Source: Comamonas sp. KCTC 72670 (GTDB taxonomy: Bacteria; Myxococcota; Myxococcia; Myxococcales; Myxococcaceae). Taken from it: a DNA stretch of 64,000 nucleotides. The stretch is from NCBI GenBank assembly GCA_014656495.1, contig BNCN01000001.1:985121-1049120 (forward strand). Direction: 5' to 3'. The notes under the pieces were generated by a model. The model saw nothing but the letters and a program-made list of their open reading frames with translations. It ran no database searches and was not told the DNA's origin. Shown one piece after another: positions 9,167-17,130 of this stretch (position 1 is the first letter of the stretch; every line of letters begins with the position of its first letter). The translations under genes and the position numbers were made by a program.

Positions 9167-10626
9167 GGGACTCCAGCCCCGACGAGACGGCGCGTGCCTC
9201 GCCGCGTGACAACTGGGAGCAGTGGCACGGCGCCCTGGCACAGGTGGTCCAGGTGATTACCCAGGCCCGGCAGCAGGCGGAGTCCCGGCCCGTGCTGACC
9301 GCAGAGCCGTCCCTGCGCGAGCACGCCACGCACCCGCGTCCGTTGCCGGACGAAGCCAGCGCGCTGACGGCGGCGCTCCAGGAGGCGGAGGCCCTCATCA
9401 CCGCCGGGCACTGCAACTTCGCGCACCCGCGGTACTTCGGCTACGTCTCCCCGCGCCCGCTCCTGGAGCCCCTGCTGGGGGACCTGCTCGGCAACGGACT
9501 CAACCAGGTGCCAGGCGCCTGGCGCGGCGGCGCTGGCGCCACCGTCATCGAGGCCGAAACACTCGCGTGGCTGGCGGACTTCGTCGGCTTCCCACGGGGA
9601 GAGGGCAGCCTGCCCGGCGGCATCTTCGTCAGCGGTGGCACGCTGGCCAACGCGAGCGCGCTGAAGCTGGCCCGGGACACCGTGCTGGGTCGCCACGTCC
9701 AGGCGCGAGGGCTCACCAGCCTGGGCGTGCAACCCACGTTCTACCTGTCCCGGGAAGGCCACTTCTCCATCTGGCGCGGCCTGGACCTGCTGGGCCTGGG
9801 ACGGGAGTCCGTGCGGTTGATTGAAGTGGACGCGGCCGGACGCATGGACGTGAGCGCCCTGGAGCAGCAGCTCGCCCGGGACCTCGCCCTGGGCTGCAAG
9901 CCGGTGTGCATCGTGGGCACCGCGGGCACGACGCCCACGGGCGCCGTCGACCCCCTGGACGCGCTCGCGCGCGTGGCACGGCGCCACCAGCTCTGGTTCC
10001 ATGTGGACGGGGCCTCGGGCGCGGCGCTCGGCACGCATCCCGCCTGCGCCCCGCTCTTCACGGGACTGGCCCAGGCGGACTCCGTCACTGTCGACCCCTG
10101 CAAGTGGATGTTCCAGCACTTCGGGCTCGGCGCACTGCTGGTGCGTGACGGGCGCGAGCTCTACAAGAGCTTCACCGCCACCGGGCACTACTGGGAGGAG
10201 CTCGGCGAGTTGGACCTGTTCCAGATGAGCCCCTACGGCACGCGGCAATGGCGCTCGCTGGGCCTGTGGCTGACGCTGAACCACCTGGGCAGGCACGGGC
10301 TGCAAGCGCTCCAGGGCCGCCTCCTGGACGCGACCCAGCACCTGGCCCGGCGGGTCCGGGAGCACGCCGGGCTGGAGCTGCTCATGGAGCCCACGCTCCC
10401 CATCTGCTGCTTCCGGCTCCGGGCGGACACCCCTGAGGCACGCAACGCTCTGAACACCGCCGTCCAACGGGCCGTGGTCGCCGAGGGCCACAGCTACATC
10501 ACCCTCATGGACTGGCGGGGTGACGTCTACCTGCGCGTGGCCATCAGCAACTACGTCACCGAACCCCGACACCTGGACGAGATGCTCGCCGCCGTCCTCC
10601 AGCAGGCCCACCGCGTCCAGCCATGA
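9163..10626 (+). CDS. PLP-dependent group II decarboxylase
   Basis: About 487 residues from a TTG that overlaps the preceding TGA by four bases; a later start cannot be excluded. Family signs are HVDGASG near 280 (cofactor Asp), DPCKWMFQHFG with the likely Schiff-base lysine at Lys314, and GTAGTTPTGAVDPL near 250. These belong to the pyridoxal-dependent decarboxylase family covering aromatic amino acid, glutamate and diaminobutyrate decarboxylases. A C-terminal YLRVAISNYVTE segment fits the small domain. Presumed reaction is removal of CO2 from an amino acid or an amino-acid-derived intermediate, giving an amine that the neighbouring ATP-grasp ligase could use. It overlaps the permease gene by ATGA, tying metabolism and transport into one transcript. 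Confidence 0.88.
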   Translation: MRDSSPDETARASPRDNWEQWHGALAQVVQVITQARQQAESRPVLTAEPSLREHATHPRPLPDEASALTAALQEAEALITAGHCNFAHPRYFGYVSPRPLLEPLLGDLLGNGLNQVPGAWRGGAGATVIEAETLAWLADFVGFPRGEGSLPGGIFVSGGTLANASALKLARDTVLGRHVQARGLTSLGVQPTFYLSREGHFSIWRGLDLLGLGRESVRLIEVDAAGRMDVSALEQQLARDLALGCKPVCIVGTAGTTPTGAVDPLDALARVARRHQLWFHVDGASGAALGTHPACAPLFTGLAQADSVTVDPCKWMFQHFGLGALLVRDGRELYKSFTATGHYWEELGELDLFQMSPYGTRQWRSLGLWLTLNHLGRHGLQALQGRLLDATQHLARRVREHAGLELLMEPTLPICCFRLRADTPEARNALNTAVQRAVVAEGHSYITLMDWRGDVYLRVAISNYVTEPRHLDEMLAAVLQQAHRVQP

Positions 10627-11417
10627 CCCTGGCGCCCGCCCGACAGCCCGCCGTGAGGCTGGCCCTGGCCGCACGGTCCATGGCGGGCCTCGGGGTCATG
10701 GTGCTGGCATGGGACCTGGCCCTCTACATGTCGGGGGCCCCCCTGTTGCCCAGACCCTGGCATGTCGTGCTCGGCATGGCCGAGCTGCTGACCCGGGGCG
10801 TGCTCCTGAAACACGTCGCAGCGTCGTTGTTCCGCGTCACCTGGGGCTTCCTGCTCGCGGTGGCCGTGGCCGTCCCGCTCGGCTTCCTGCTCGGCCGGAA
10901 CCAGCGCGTGGGCAAAGCCCTGGCGCCCCTCATCCATTTGCTGCGGCCCATCAGCCCGCTCGCGTGGATTCCCATCGCCATTCTCTGGCTCGGCGTCGGA
11001 GACCCGCCGGCCATCTTCATCATCTTCCTGGCCTCCACCCCCCCCCTGGCGCTCGCGGCGATGAACGCCGCGCGCAACGTGCCCCAGGTCTATGTGCATG
11101 CGGGGCGGAACTTCGGCCTCGGGCCCCGCGAGCTGTTCCTGCGCGTCCTGCTGCCCGCCTCCGTTCCCGAGCTGCTCGTCGGCCTCCGGCTCACGCTGGG
11201 CATCGCCTGGCTCGTGGTCGTGGCCGCGGAGATGATCGCCGTGAACTCGGGGCTGGGGTTCCTCATCGTGGACTCGCGCAACGCGGGCAACCGCTACGAC
11301 CTGGTCGTGGCCGGAATGGTGCTCATCGGCGTCACCGGGCTGCTCCTGGACCGCGCGGTGGTGCGGCTTGCCCGAGGCTACCTGCGCGGGCGGGACATGG
11401 TTGGAGATGCCTCATGA
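10623..11417 (+). CDS. ABC transporter permease (SsuC/TauC type)
   Basis: A 264-residue polytopic inner-membrane protein of the binding-protein-dependent permease family. The EAA loop region is visible around NAARNVPQVYVHAGRNFGLGPRELFLRVLLPASVPELLVGLR, the coupling helix that docks on the ATPase. Several hydrophobic segments flank it. The closest known families transport taurine, alkanesulfonates, nitrate or pyrimidine precursors. The ATG overlaps the decarboxylase stop (ATGA) and the next gene overlaps this stop in the same way, so translation is coupled. A second, similar permease follows at 12232, so the channel is probably a heterodimer. Confidence 0.9.
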   Translation: MTLAPARQPAVRLALAARSMAGLGVMVLAWDLALYMSGAPLLPRPWHVVLGMAELLTRGVLLKHVAASLFRVTWGFLLAVAVAVPLGFLLGRNQRVGKALAPLIHLLRPISPLAWIPIAILWLGVGDPPAIFIIFLASTPPLALAAMNAARNVPQVYVHAGRNFGLGPRELFLRVLLPASVPELLVGLRLTLGIAWLVVVAAEMIAVNSGLGFLIVDSRNAGNRYDLVVAGMVLIGVTGLLLDRAVVRLARGYLRGRDMVGDAS

Positions 11418-12235
11418 GAAGTCAGAACGCCGCGAAGCGGCTCGACGTGGCAGCCCCCACTCCTTCCCCGCCCTCCCAGGCCCAGCCCGCCAAGCTGAGC
11501 GTCGCCGGCCTCACGGTGACCTTTCCCGTGGACGGCACGCACCGCACGGTCCTGGAGGCCATCGACTTCGAGTGCCACGAGGGTGAGCTCGTGTGCCTGC
11601 TGGGACCGTCCGGCTGTGGCAAGTCCACGCTGCTCAATGTCATCGGCGGCTTCCTGAAGCCGACGCAAGGCCAGGTGCTCATCGATGGAGCGCCCGTCAC
11701 CGGCCCGGACCCGCGGCGCATCTTCGTGTTCCAGGAGCGCGGCGTCTTTCCCTGGCTCACGGTGGAGGGGAACATCGGCTTTGGCATCCAGCACCTTCCC
11801 GCGGAGGAGCGCCGCCAGCGTGTCGCGCACTACGTGGAGATGGTGGGGCTCCGCGGGTTCGAGCGCGCCTACCCCGCGGAGCTGTCGGGCGGGATGAAGC
11901 AGCGACTGGAGGTGGCGCGAGCGCTCGCGGTCGGCCCCGACATGCTCTACCTGGACGAGTCCTTCGGGGCCCTGGACTACATCACCCGCCACAACCTGCG
12001 CCGGGAGCTCCTGCACCTGTGGGCGACGGAACGGAAGACCATCCTCTTCGTCACCCATGACATCGACGAGTCGGTCCAGCTCGCCAATCGCGTGGTGGTG
12101 ATGGCCGCGCGCCCGGGGCGCATCCAGCGCGTCGTCGACATCGACCTGCCATACCCCCGGGACATCAGCTCGGCCCGTTACCTCCGCTACCGCGACGAGC
12201 TGCTCGAAGAGCTCGGCCTGGCCCACCAACGTTGA
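11414..12235 (+). CDS. ABC transporter ATP-binding protein (TauB/SsuB type)
   Basis: 273 residues from the ATG at 11414 that overlaps the permease stop by four bases. Walker A is GPSGCGKST, the Q-loop is VFQERGVFPW, the signature is LSGGMKQRLEVARAL, Walker B with its tail is MLYLDESFGALD (the family usually has DEPFGALD), and the switch histidine is in FVTHDIDE. It powers uptake through the two flanking permeases. An open frame runs upstream into the decarboxylase gene, but that part is low-complexity and out of phase with the known family, so I exclude it. Confidence 0.93.
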   Translation: MRSQNAAKRLDVAAPTPSPPSQAQPAKLSVAGLTVTFPVDGTHRTVLEAIDFECHEGELVCLLGPSGCGKSTLLNVIGGFLKPTQGQVLIDGAPVTGPDPRRIFVFQERGVFPWLTVEGNIGFGIQHLPAEERRQRVAHYVEMVGLRGFERAYPAELSGGMKQRLEVARALAVGPDMLYLDESFGALDYITRHNLRRELLHLWATERKTILFVTHDIDESVQLANRVVVMAARPGRIQRVVDIDLPYPRDISSARYLRYRDELLEELGLAHQR

Positions 12236-13023
12236 AACACCTCCCCATGGGCGCCTCGCGAAAAACCCTGGAGACCCTGCTGCTCCCCGCGCTCACCGGC
12301 GGCGTGCTGCTCGCGGTGTGGCACGCCGCGGTGGTGCTCACGAAGACGCACATCTTCCCCTCGCCCTGGCAGGTCCTCCTGGGCATTCAGGAGCTGGCGG
12401 ACCAGGGCCGGCTGGTGCCGTACGTCCTGGACTCCCTGAACCGCGTGCTCACGGGGTACCTGCTCGCCGTGGCCGTGGGCCTTCCGGGCGGCCTCGTCTT
12501 GGGGCTGCATGCGCCCGCTGCCCACGTCGCGGCTCCCGTCATCCAGTTGCTGCGCCCCATCAGCCCCCTGGCCTGGATTCCGGTGTCCATCATCCTGTTC
12601 GGCATCGCCAACACGGCGACCATCTTCCTCATCTTCCTGGCGTCGCTCTTCCCCATCACCCTGGCGACGATGGACGCCGTCCGGAACGTGCCGGCCATCT
12701 ACCTGCGCTCCGGACAGAACTTCGGGCTCGGACGGTACGCCCTGCTCCGGCGCATCATCCTTCCCGCCGCGCTCCCCCATGCGCTCACCGGCCTGCGTCT
12801 CAGCTTCGGCATCGCCTGGCTCGTCGTGGTGGCGGCGGAGATGATTGGCGTCGACTCCGGCCTGGGCTACCTCATCATCGACGCACGCAACGCCGGCAAG
12901 CGCTACGACCTCGTCGTCGCGGGCATCCTGCTGGTGGGCGGCATCGGGCTGAGCCTCGACCTGCTCATGCGCTGGCTGGAGCGCGCTCGCGCCCTGCGCT
13001 GGGCCTACCAGCGCGACCCCTGA
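12232..13023 (+). CDS. ABC transporter permease, second subunit (SsuC/TauC type)
   Basis: A 263-residue permease resembling the one at 10623: shared stretches include QLLRPISPLAWIP, the EAA-like loop DAVRNVPAIYLRSGQNFGLGRYALLRRIILPAALPHALTGLR and SGLGYLIIDARNAG. The gene pair therefore looks like an old tandem duplication around the ATPase gene. The start shown is a TTG inside the ATPase stop codon (TTGA); an ATG at 12247 is an equally reasonable start. With the ATPase and the substrate-binding gene at 13051 it makes a complete importer. Confidence 0.88.
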   Translation: MKHLPMGASRKTLETLLLPALTGGVLLAVWHAAVVLTKTHIFPSPWQVLLGIQELADQGRLVPYVLDSLNRVLTGYLLAVAVGLPGGLVLGLHAPAAHVAAPVIQLLRPISPLAWIPVSIILFGIANTATIFLIFLASLFPITLATMDAVRNVPAIYLRSGQNFGLGRYALLRRIILPAALPHALTGLRLSFGIAWLVVVAAEMIGVDSGLGYLIIDARNAGKRYDLVVAGILLVGGIGLSLDLLMRWLERARALRWAYQRDP

Positions 13024-13050
13024 CCTGCCCTTCCGCCTCCTGGAGACACG

Positions 13051-14124
13051 ATGACCCCTCGCAAGCAAGCCGCCGCACTCGCCCTCTGGACGCTGGCCAT
13101 CACCGTGCTGCATGTGAGCCTCAACGTGCGCTGGGACGGCGTCATCAACGACTTCCGCCCGGAGCAGGAGCGCAAGCTCAACGTGGCCTACATCCCCGTG
13201 ACATGACACCTCACATGCCCGGTGACGGACTACATCGCCCGCCATTCGCTTGAGCAATACCTGTTCATCCCCCGGATGTTCCAGGGGTTCCCGGAGATAA
13301 AGGAAGCCCTCATCTCCAACAGGATTCAGGCGGGTTTCCTGGTCGCGCCACTGGCCATGGCCCTGCGGTCGCAGGGCGTTCCCATCAAGATTGTGTTCCT
13401 GGGCCACCGCTACGGCAGCGCGGCGGTGGTCAAACGGGGAGGCCCCGTGAAGAAGGTGGCCGACCTGAAGGGGAAGACTGTTGCCATTCCCAGCCGCTAT
13501 TCGGACGAGCGGCTGCTGCTCTTGCGCGCGCTCGACGCGAACGGGCTGCAGCCGGGTGACGTGCGCACGGTGGAGATGGCGCCTCCGGACGTCGCGGGCG
13601 CGCTCGCCTCGGGCGCCATTGACGCCTTCGTCATGGGTGAGCCCTTCCCCTCCCAGGCGGAGATGGGGGGCTTTGGCGAGGTGCTGTTCCACGCCCGGGA
13701 GTACTGGCCGGACTACATGTCCTGCGTGCTCGTCGTGCGCGAGGATGTCATCGAGAAGCGGCCCCAGGCGGTGCAGGTCCTGGTGGATGGCATCGCCCGC
13801 TCTGGCATGTGGCTGGACGAAGGACAGACCGAGCGGGAGTACGCGGCGGAATTCGTGGGGCGCTACTACTACAACCAGCCCCCCGAGTTGCTGAAGTGGG
13901 CCCTCACGCGGCCCTTGGACCGCGTCCGCTTCAACCCCTTGCTGCCACGCAGGGACGACTTCCAGATGGTGCATGACCTGATGCGCAAGTACGGCCTCCT
14001 CGACCAGCCCATCGCGTTCGAGGAGTACGTGGACATCCGCTTCGCGGAAGGGGCCATGGCCGAGACCGCCTGGGACTACCCCGTCGGCCACGGCCGGATG
14101 GACCCGGGCCGCATCCCCGATTGA
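13051..14124 (+). CDS. ABC substrate-binding protein with in-frame TGA (possible selenoprotein or nonsense mutation)
   Basis: The ATG at 13051 has GGAG upstream and opens a 51-residue stretch with a hydrophobic N-terminal anchor (residues about 7-23) that ends LNVAYIPVT at a TGA (13204-13206). The same frame then continues without a break for 305 codons as HLTCPVTDY... to 14124, an NMT1/TauA-like periplasmic binding fold with GVPIKIVFLGHRYG, LKGKTVAIPSR and AIDAFVMGEPF. The TGA is codon 52 and makes an x-HLT-C pattern with Cys56. From memory, relatives carry Cys here (VTCHLTCPVTD), which differs from TGA by one base. Options are selenocysteine, a recent TGC-to-TGA mutation, or a sequencing error. 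A GTG at 13222 would delete the signal and the first strand, so it is not a credible start. Confidence 0.7.
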
Positions 14125-14204
14125 AGGACCGGCGGCCCACGGGCCGCAGGCGCACGCTCGAAGTCGACGTCACACACACCGCAGCACCCTGGGGGTCCAA
14201 CGCG

Positions 14205-15401
14205 ATGAGTACCCGACTCAACATGCTGTCGCCCGAGGTCCGTGACAATCCGTATCCCTTTCTGGCGGAGCTCCGGCGCACCGCGCCGGTGGTGCAGGTG
14301 GAGCCAGGAGGAATGTGGGCCGTCACCCGCTACGAAGACGCCCAGTACGTCCTCAAGTCGACCCACCTGTTTTCATCCGAGGGGCTCAGGCTGGCCATGG
14401 ACCCGGCGTGGCTCGGGCGCTCCAATCCCATCGCGGAGTCCATCATCTTCCTGGACCCGCCCAAACATGGTCGTCTGCGCACGTTGGTGGGACGTGTTTT
14501 CACGCCCGCCACCCTGACGCGTCTGGAGCCGCGCATCCGCGCCGTCGCCGATGCGCTCGCCACGAAGCTCGTGGAGAGCCGGACGGTGGACTTCGTGGAC
14601 GCCTTCGCCATGCCCATCCCCGCGACGGTCATTGGCTGGTTCCTGGGATTGGATGCCTCGCTCCAACGGCATTTCAAGCGCTGGTCGAACGACATCGCCG
14701 CCATCGGTGGTGCCCGTCCGGAGGACGTCGAGCTGATGGCACAGTGCCGGCGGACCATCGAGGAGATGGAGCAGTATCTCCAGGGAGTGCTCTCGGACCG
14801 GCGGCGCTCCCTGGGCGATGACCTGGTGAGCGACCTCATCCGGGCCCGGGTGGATGGAGAGTCACTGACGGACTCGGAGTTGATGGGCTTCCTCTTCCTC
14901 CTGCTGGTGTCCGGGCTGGAGACGACGGCGAACCTGCTCAGCCAGAGCGCTCGCGTCCTGGCCATGCACCCCGAGCTCTTCGCCCGGATGCGCGAGACGC
15001 CCTCGCTCATTCCCCGATTCATCGAGGAGACGCTCCGGTTCGAGCCCACCGCGACGGCCACGCTGAGAACCTGTACGGAGGACACCACGGTGGCTGGCGT
15101 GCACCTGCCCCGCGGCTCCACCGTGCTCGTCTCCCTGGCCTCAGCGGCGCGTGACGAGAATCATTTTCCGGACGGAGACAGCTTCATCCTGGAACGCGAG
15201 GGCTCGCCCAGCCTCTCCTTTGGCCACGGCTCCCACTTCTGCCTGGGGTCGATGCTGGCCCGGATGGAGGCCCGGGTCGCGCTCGAGGCGCTCGTCGCCA
15301 AGGTCCACCGATTGGAGCTGCGCACCGAGCAGGTCGACTGGACGCCCTCTCTCACCGTGCGAGGCCCCCAGACCCTGCCTGTCGAAATCTTCCCGCTCTA
15401 G
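14205..15401 (+). CDS. cytochrome P450 (400-residue soluble type)
   Basis: 398 residues from the ATG at 14205, beginning MSTRLNMLSPEVRDNPYPFL, the normal start of soluble class I bacterial P450s. A TTG at 14121 overlapping the previous stop would add a basic tail foreign to the family. The haem motif is FGHGSHFCLG with Cys346 as ligand, the I-helix has SGLETTAN, and the K-helix ExxR is in EETLRFE. It needs ferredoxin and ferredoxin reductase, neither of which is encoded nearby. As last gene before a strong hairpin (15425-15459) it closes the biosynthetic operon. It is clearly different from the P450 at 4741, so two separate oxidations are expected. Confidence 0.93.
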   Translation: MSTRLNMLSPEVRDNPYPFLAELRRTAPVVQVEPGGMWAVTRYEDAQYVLKSTHLFSSEGLRLAMDPAWLGRSNPIAESIIFLDPPKHGRLRTLVGRVFTPATLTRLEPRIRAVADALATKLVESRTVDFVDAFAMPIPATVIGWFLGLDASLQRHFKRWSNDIAAIGGARPEDVELMAQCRRTIEEMEQYLQGVLSDRRRSLGDDLVSDLIRARVDGESLTDSELMGFLFLLLVSGLETTANLLSQSARVLAMHPELFARMRETPSLIPRFIEETLRFEPTATATLRTCTEDTTVAGVHLPRGSTVLVSLASAARDENHFPDGDSFILEREGSPSLSFGHGSHFCLGSMLARMEARVALEALVAKVHRLELRTEQVDWTPSLTVRGPQTLPVEIFPL

Positions 15402-15424
15402 CGCACATCGCAGCCACTCGGCGC

Positions 15425-15459
15425 GGGCCGCGGTCCCAGGGCCGCCCGCGCCGCGGCCC
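15425..15459 (+). terminator. hairpin ending the biosynthetic operon
   Basis: GGGCCGCGG at 15425-15433 pairs perfectly with CCGCGGCCC at 15451-15459 across a 17-base loop, 24 bp after the second P450 stop. No T run follows, as is usual in this GC range. Confidence 0.6.
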
Positions 15460-15496
15460 CGGATATACTGGCAATCCGTTGATATCAGGAGGTCAC

Positions 15497-15772
15497 ATGC
15501 GAGGATTGCTAGGAGCGGTACTGGCTGCCGGACTGCTGATTGGATGTGGCGGTATCGAAGACGTCGCGGAGTCCGCGGGCCCGCTGGGGCAGGACGGGCG
15601 TGGCGAGGTCGAAGCGATGGCGTGCAATGACTGCGGTTGGCTCTACAACCGCTGCATGCGCAACGCGCCGACGATGGAAGCCGCGGAGCAATGTGAAGAG
15701 TCGCGGCTGCTCTGCGAGTTCACTTTCTGTCCATGCCCGGGACTGGGCTGTCCCAGCGCGCGGGCGGAGTGA
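15497..15772 (+). CDS. small cysteine-rich lipoprotein
   Basis: 91 residues. AGGAGG at 15487-15492 sets the start at 15497. The signal peptide ends in the lipobox LLIGC, so the mature protein would be lipid-anchored, probably at the outer membrane. The mature part has nine further cysteines grouped as CNDC, C, C, C, CEFTFCPC and C, suggesting disulfide knots or metal binding. No known domain is recognised; similar Cys-rich lipoproteins are frequent and poorly described in myxobacteria. A TATACT at 15464-15469 could be its -10 box. It is separated from the cluster by the hairpin, so it is probably an independent unit. Confidence 0.75.
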   Translation: MRGLLGAVLAAGLLIGCGGIEDVAESAGPLGQDGRGEVEAMACNDCGWLYNRCMRNAPTMEAAEQCEESRLLCEFTFCPCPGLGCPSARAE

Positions 15773-15987
15773 GTTCGTAGCGGCGTGATGTCCTCGCGCC
15801 TGCACGTCGGCATCGAGGACGCCGGACGACGTGCGGGCGCGGAGCTTCAACCCACGCCTGCTCGCCGCATCGAGCGTCGGCGTCCGGCAGGTGCCTCCCC
15901 AAGCGGCTTCACCTCGCGAGCGGACCGCACGGGCCCAAGCCGTGGAAGCGGCACGCTTCGCACGTTACGGTGCGGACTCGCCGCCCC

Positions 15988-17055
15988 ATGGAATCCCGCG
16001 TCGCAGCCCTCTTCACCCACGTCCGCGAGCACGCCGAGAACCGCCCTGGCGTCTACCGGATGCTCGGGCCGTCCAACGAGGTGCTCTACGTGGGCAAGTC
16101 GGTGCGGGTGCGCACGCGGCTGTTGTCGTACTTCCGCGCGGAGGAGCACGAGAAGGCCGCGGAGATCATCGCCCACGCGCACCGCATCGAATGGGAGTAC
16201 ACGCCCAGCGAGTTCGCCGCGTTGCTGCGCGAGTTCCGGATCATCAAGTCGCAGCGGCCCCTCTACAACGTGGAGCACAAGCGCGACCGGGGCCACTGCT
16301 TCATCCATCTCACGCGAGAAGCCGTGCCGCGCCTGCGCGTGGTGTCCCGCGCCAATGGCGAGAGCGGCGACTACTACGGCCCCTTCCACGGCAGGAGCGC
16401 CGTCTCCGACGTCGTGCGCGCGGTGAGCGACCTGCTCGAGCTGCGCGACTGCGCTGCGGACACGCCGATGCGACTGGCGGACCAGGGGCTGCTCTTCCCG
16501 CTGAAGCAGGAGCCGCTGTGCATGCGAGGCCAGCTGTCACGCTGCCTGGCCCCCTGCGCTTCGGGATGCACCCATGCGGAGTACGGGGCGCGCGTCGCCC
16601 AGGCCCGAGCCTTCCTCGAAGGCACCTCCGACACGCCGTTGACGCTGCTGCGCGAACGCATGGCGATGGCGGCCCGCCGGCTCCAGTTCGAATACGCAGC
16701 GGAGCTGCGCGACAGGGCCGAGCGGCTGGAGCTGATGCGCGGCTGGGTGGTGGAGTTGAGCCACATGCTCAAGCGCCTCACCTTCGTGTACACAGTGCCC
16801 GGGCACGGAGGCGATGACCGCGTCTACGTGGTGCGCCGGGGCAGCGTGCGCGCGGAGATGCCCGCGCCCTTCACGACTGAACAGCAACAGGCGCTGGAAG
16901 CGACAGCCCGCGAAATCTTCGAGCGGCCCGAACCCGAGACACTCGGCTTCCGCGCGCACGAGGCGCAGGAAGTGATGCTCATCGCGCGATGGTTCCGGCT
17001 CCATCCCGAGGAGCTGCCTGAAAAGCCCTGCCCCTCCGAAGGGCCTTTCGTTTGA
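15988..17055 (+). CDS. Cho/UvrC-like GIY-YIG nucleotide excision repair nuclease
   Basis: 355 residues from the ATG at 15988; a GTG at 15970 is possible. The N-terminal GIY-YIG nuclease module is clear (RPGVYRML..VLYVGKS, then R at RTRLLSYF). A central Cys-rich segment follows, then a UvrB-interaction-like helix pair (MAMAARRLQFEYAAELRDRAERLELM). The RNase H-like C-terminal nuclease and HhH domains of full UvrC are absent, as in E. coli Cho, which makes a 3' incision at bulky adducts. The gene lies about 590 bp beyond the biosynthetic cluster. It may be housekeeping, or a second repair function useful to a producer of DNA-damaging metabolites. Confidence 0.82.
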   Translation: MESRVAALFTHVREHAENRPGVYRMLGPSNEVLYVGKSVRVRTRLLSYFRAEEHEKAAEIIAHAHRIEWEYTPSEFAALLREFRIIKSQRPLYNVEHKRDRGHCFIHLTREAVPRLRVVSRANGESGDYYGPFHGRSAVSDVVRAVSDLLELRDCAADTPMRLADQGLLFPLKQEPLCMRGQLSRCLAPCASGCTHAEYGARVAQARAFLEGTSDTPLTLLRERMAMAARRLQFEYAAELRDRAERLELMRGWVVELSHMLKRLTFVYTVPGHGGDDRVYVVRRGSVRAEMPAPFTTEQQQALEATAREIFERPEPETLGFRAHEAQEVMLIARWFRLHPEELPEKPCPSEGPFV

Positions 17056-17096
17056 CACGGGCCTCTCGATGACATTCATGAGGCGGCTCGTCAGGA

Positions 17097-17113
17097 CCGC
17101 CTCGGTAAGGCGG
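17097..17113 (-). terminator. hairpin between convergent genes
   Basis: CCGCCT at 17097-17102 pairs with AGGCGG at 17108-17113 across five bases, 18 bp beyond the stop of the leftward diiron gene. Confidence 0.4.
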
Positions 17114-17130
17114 CGTTCCCGAACCCCGCC

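Noticed and set aside
13207..13240. SECIS element after the TGA
   Set aside because: Only short, weak stems can be drawn (CCG/CGG with a GTGA loop, and CACC/GGTG). Not strong enough to annotate as an RNA element without a dedicated search.
13222..14124. Separate substrate-binding gene starting at GTG 13222
   Set aside because: It would lack the signal anchor and first strand, has no ribosome site, and lies in the same frame as the upstream 51 codons; one gene with an internal TGA is more economical.
14121..14204. Extended N-terminus of the second P450 from TTG 14121
   Set aside because: The 28 extra residues are basic and not P450-like; the ATG at 14205 gives the normal family start.
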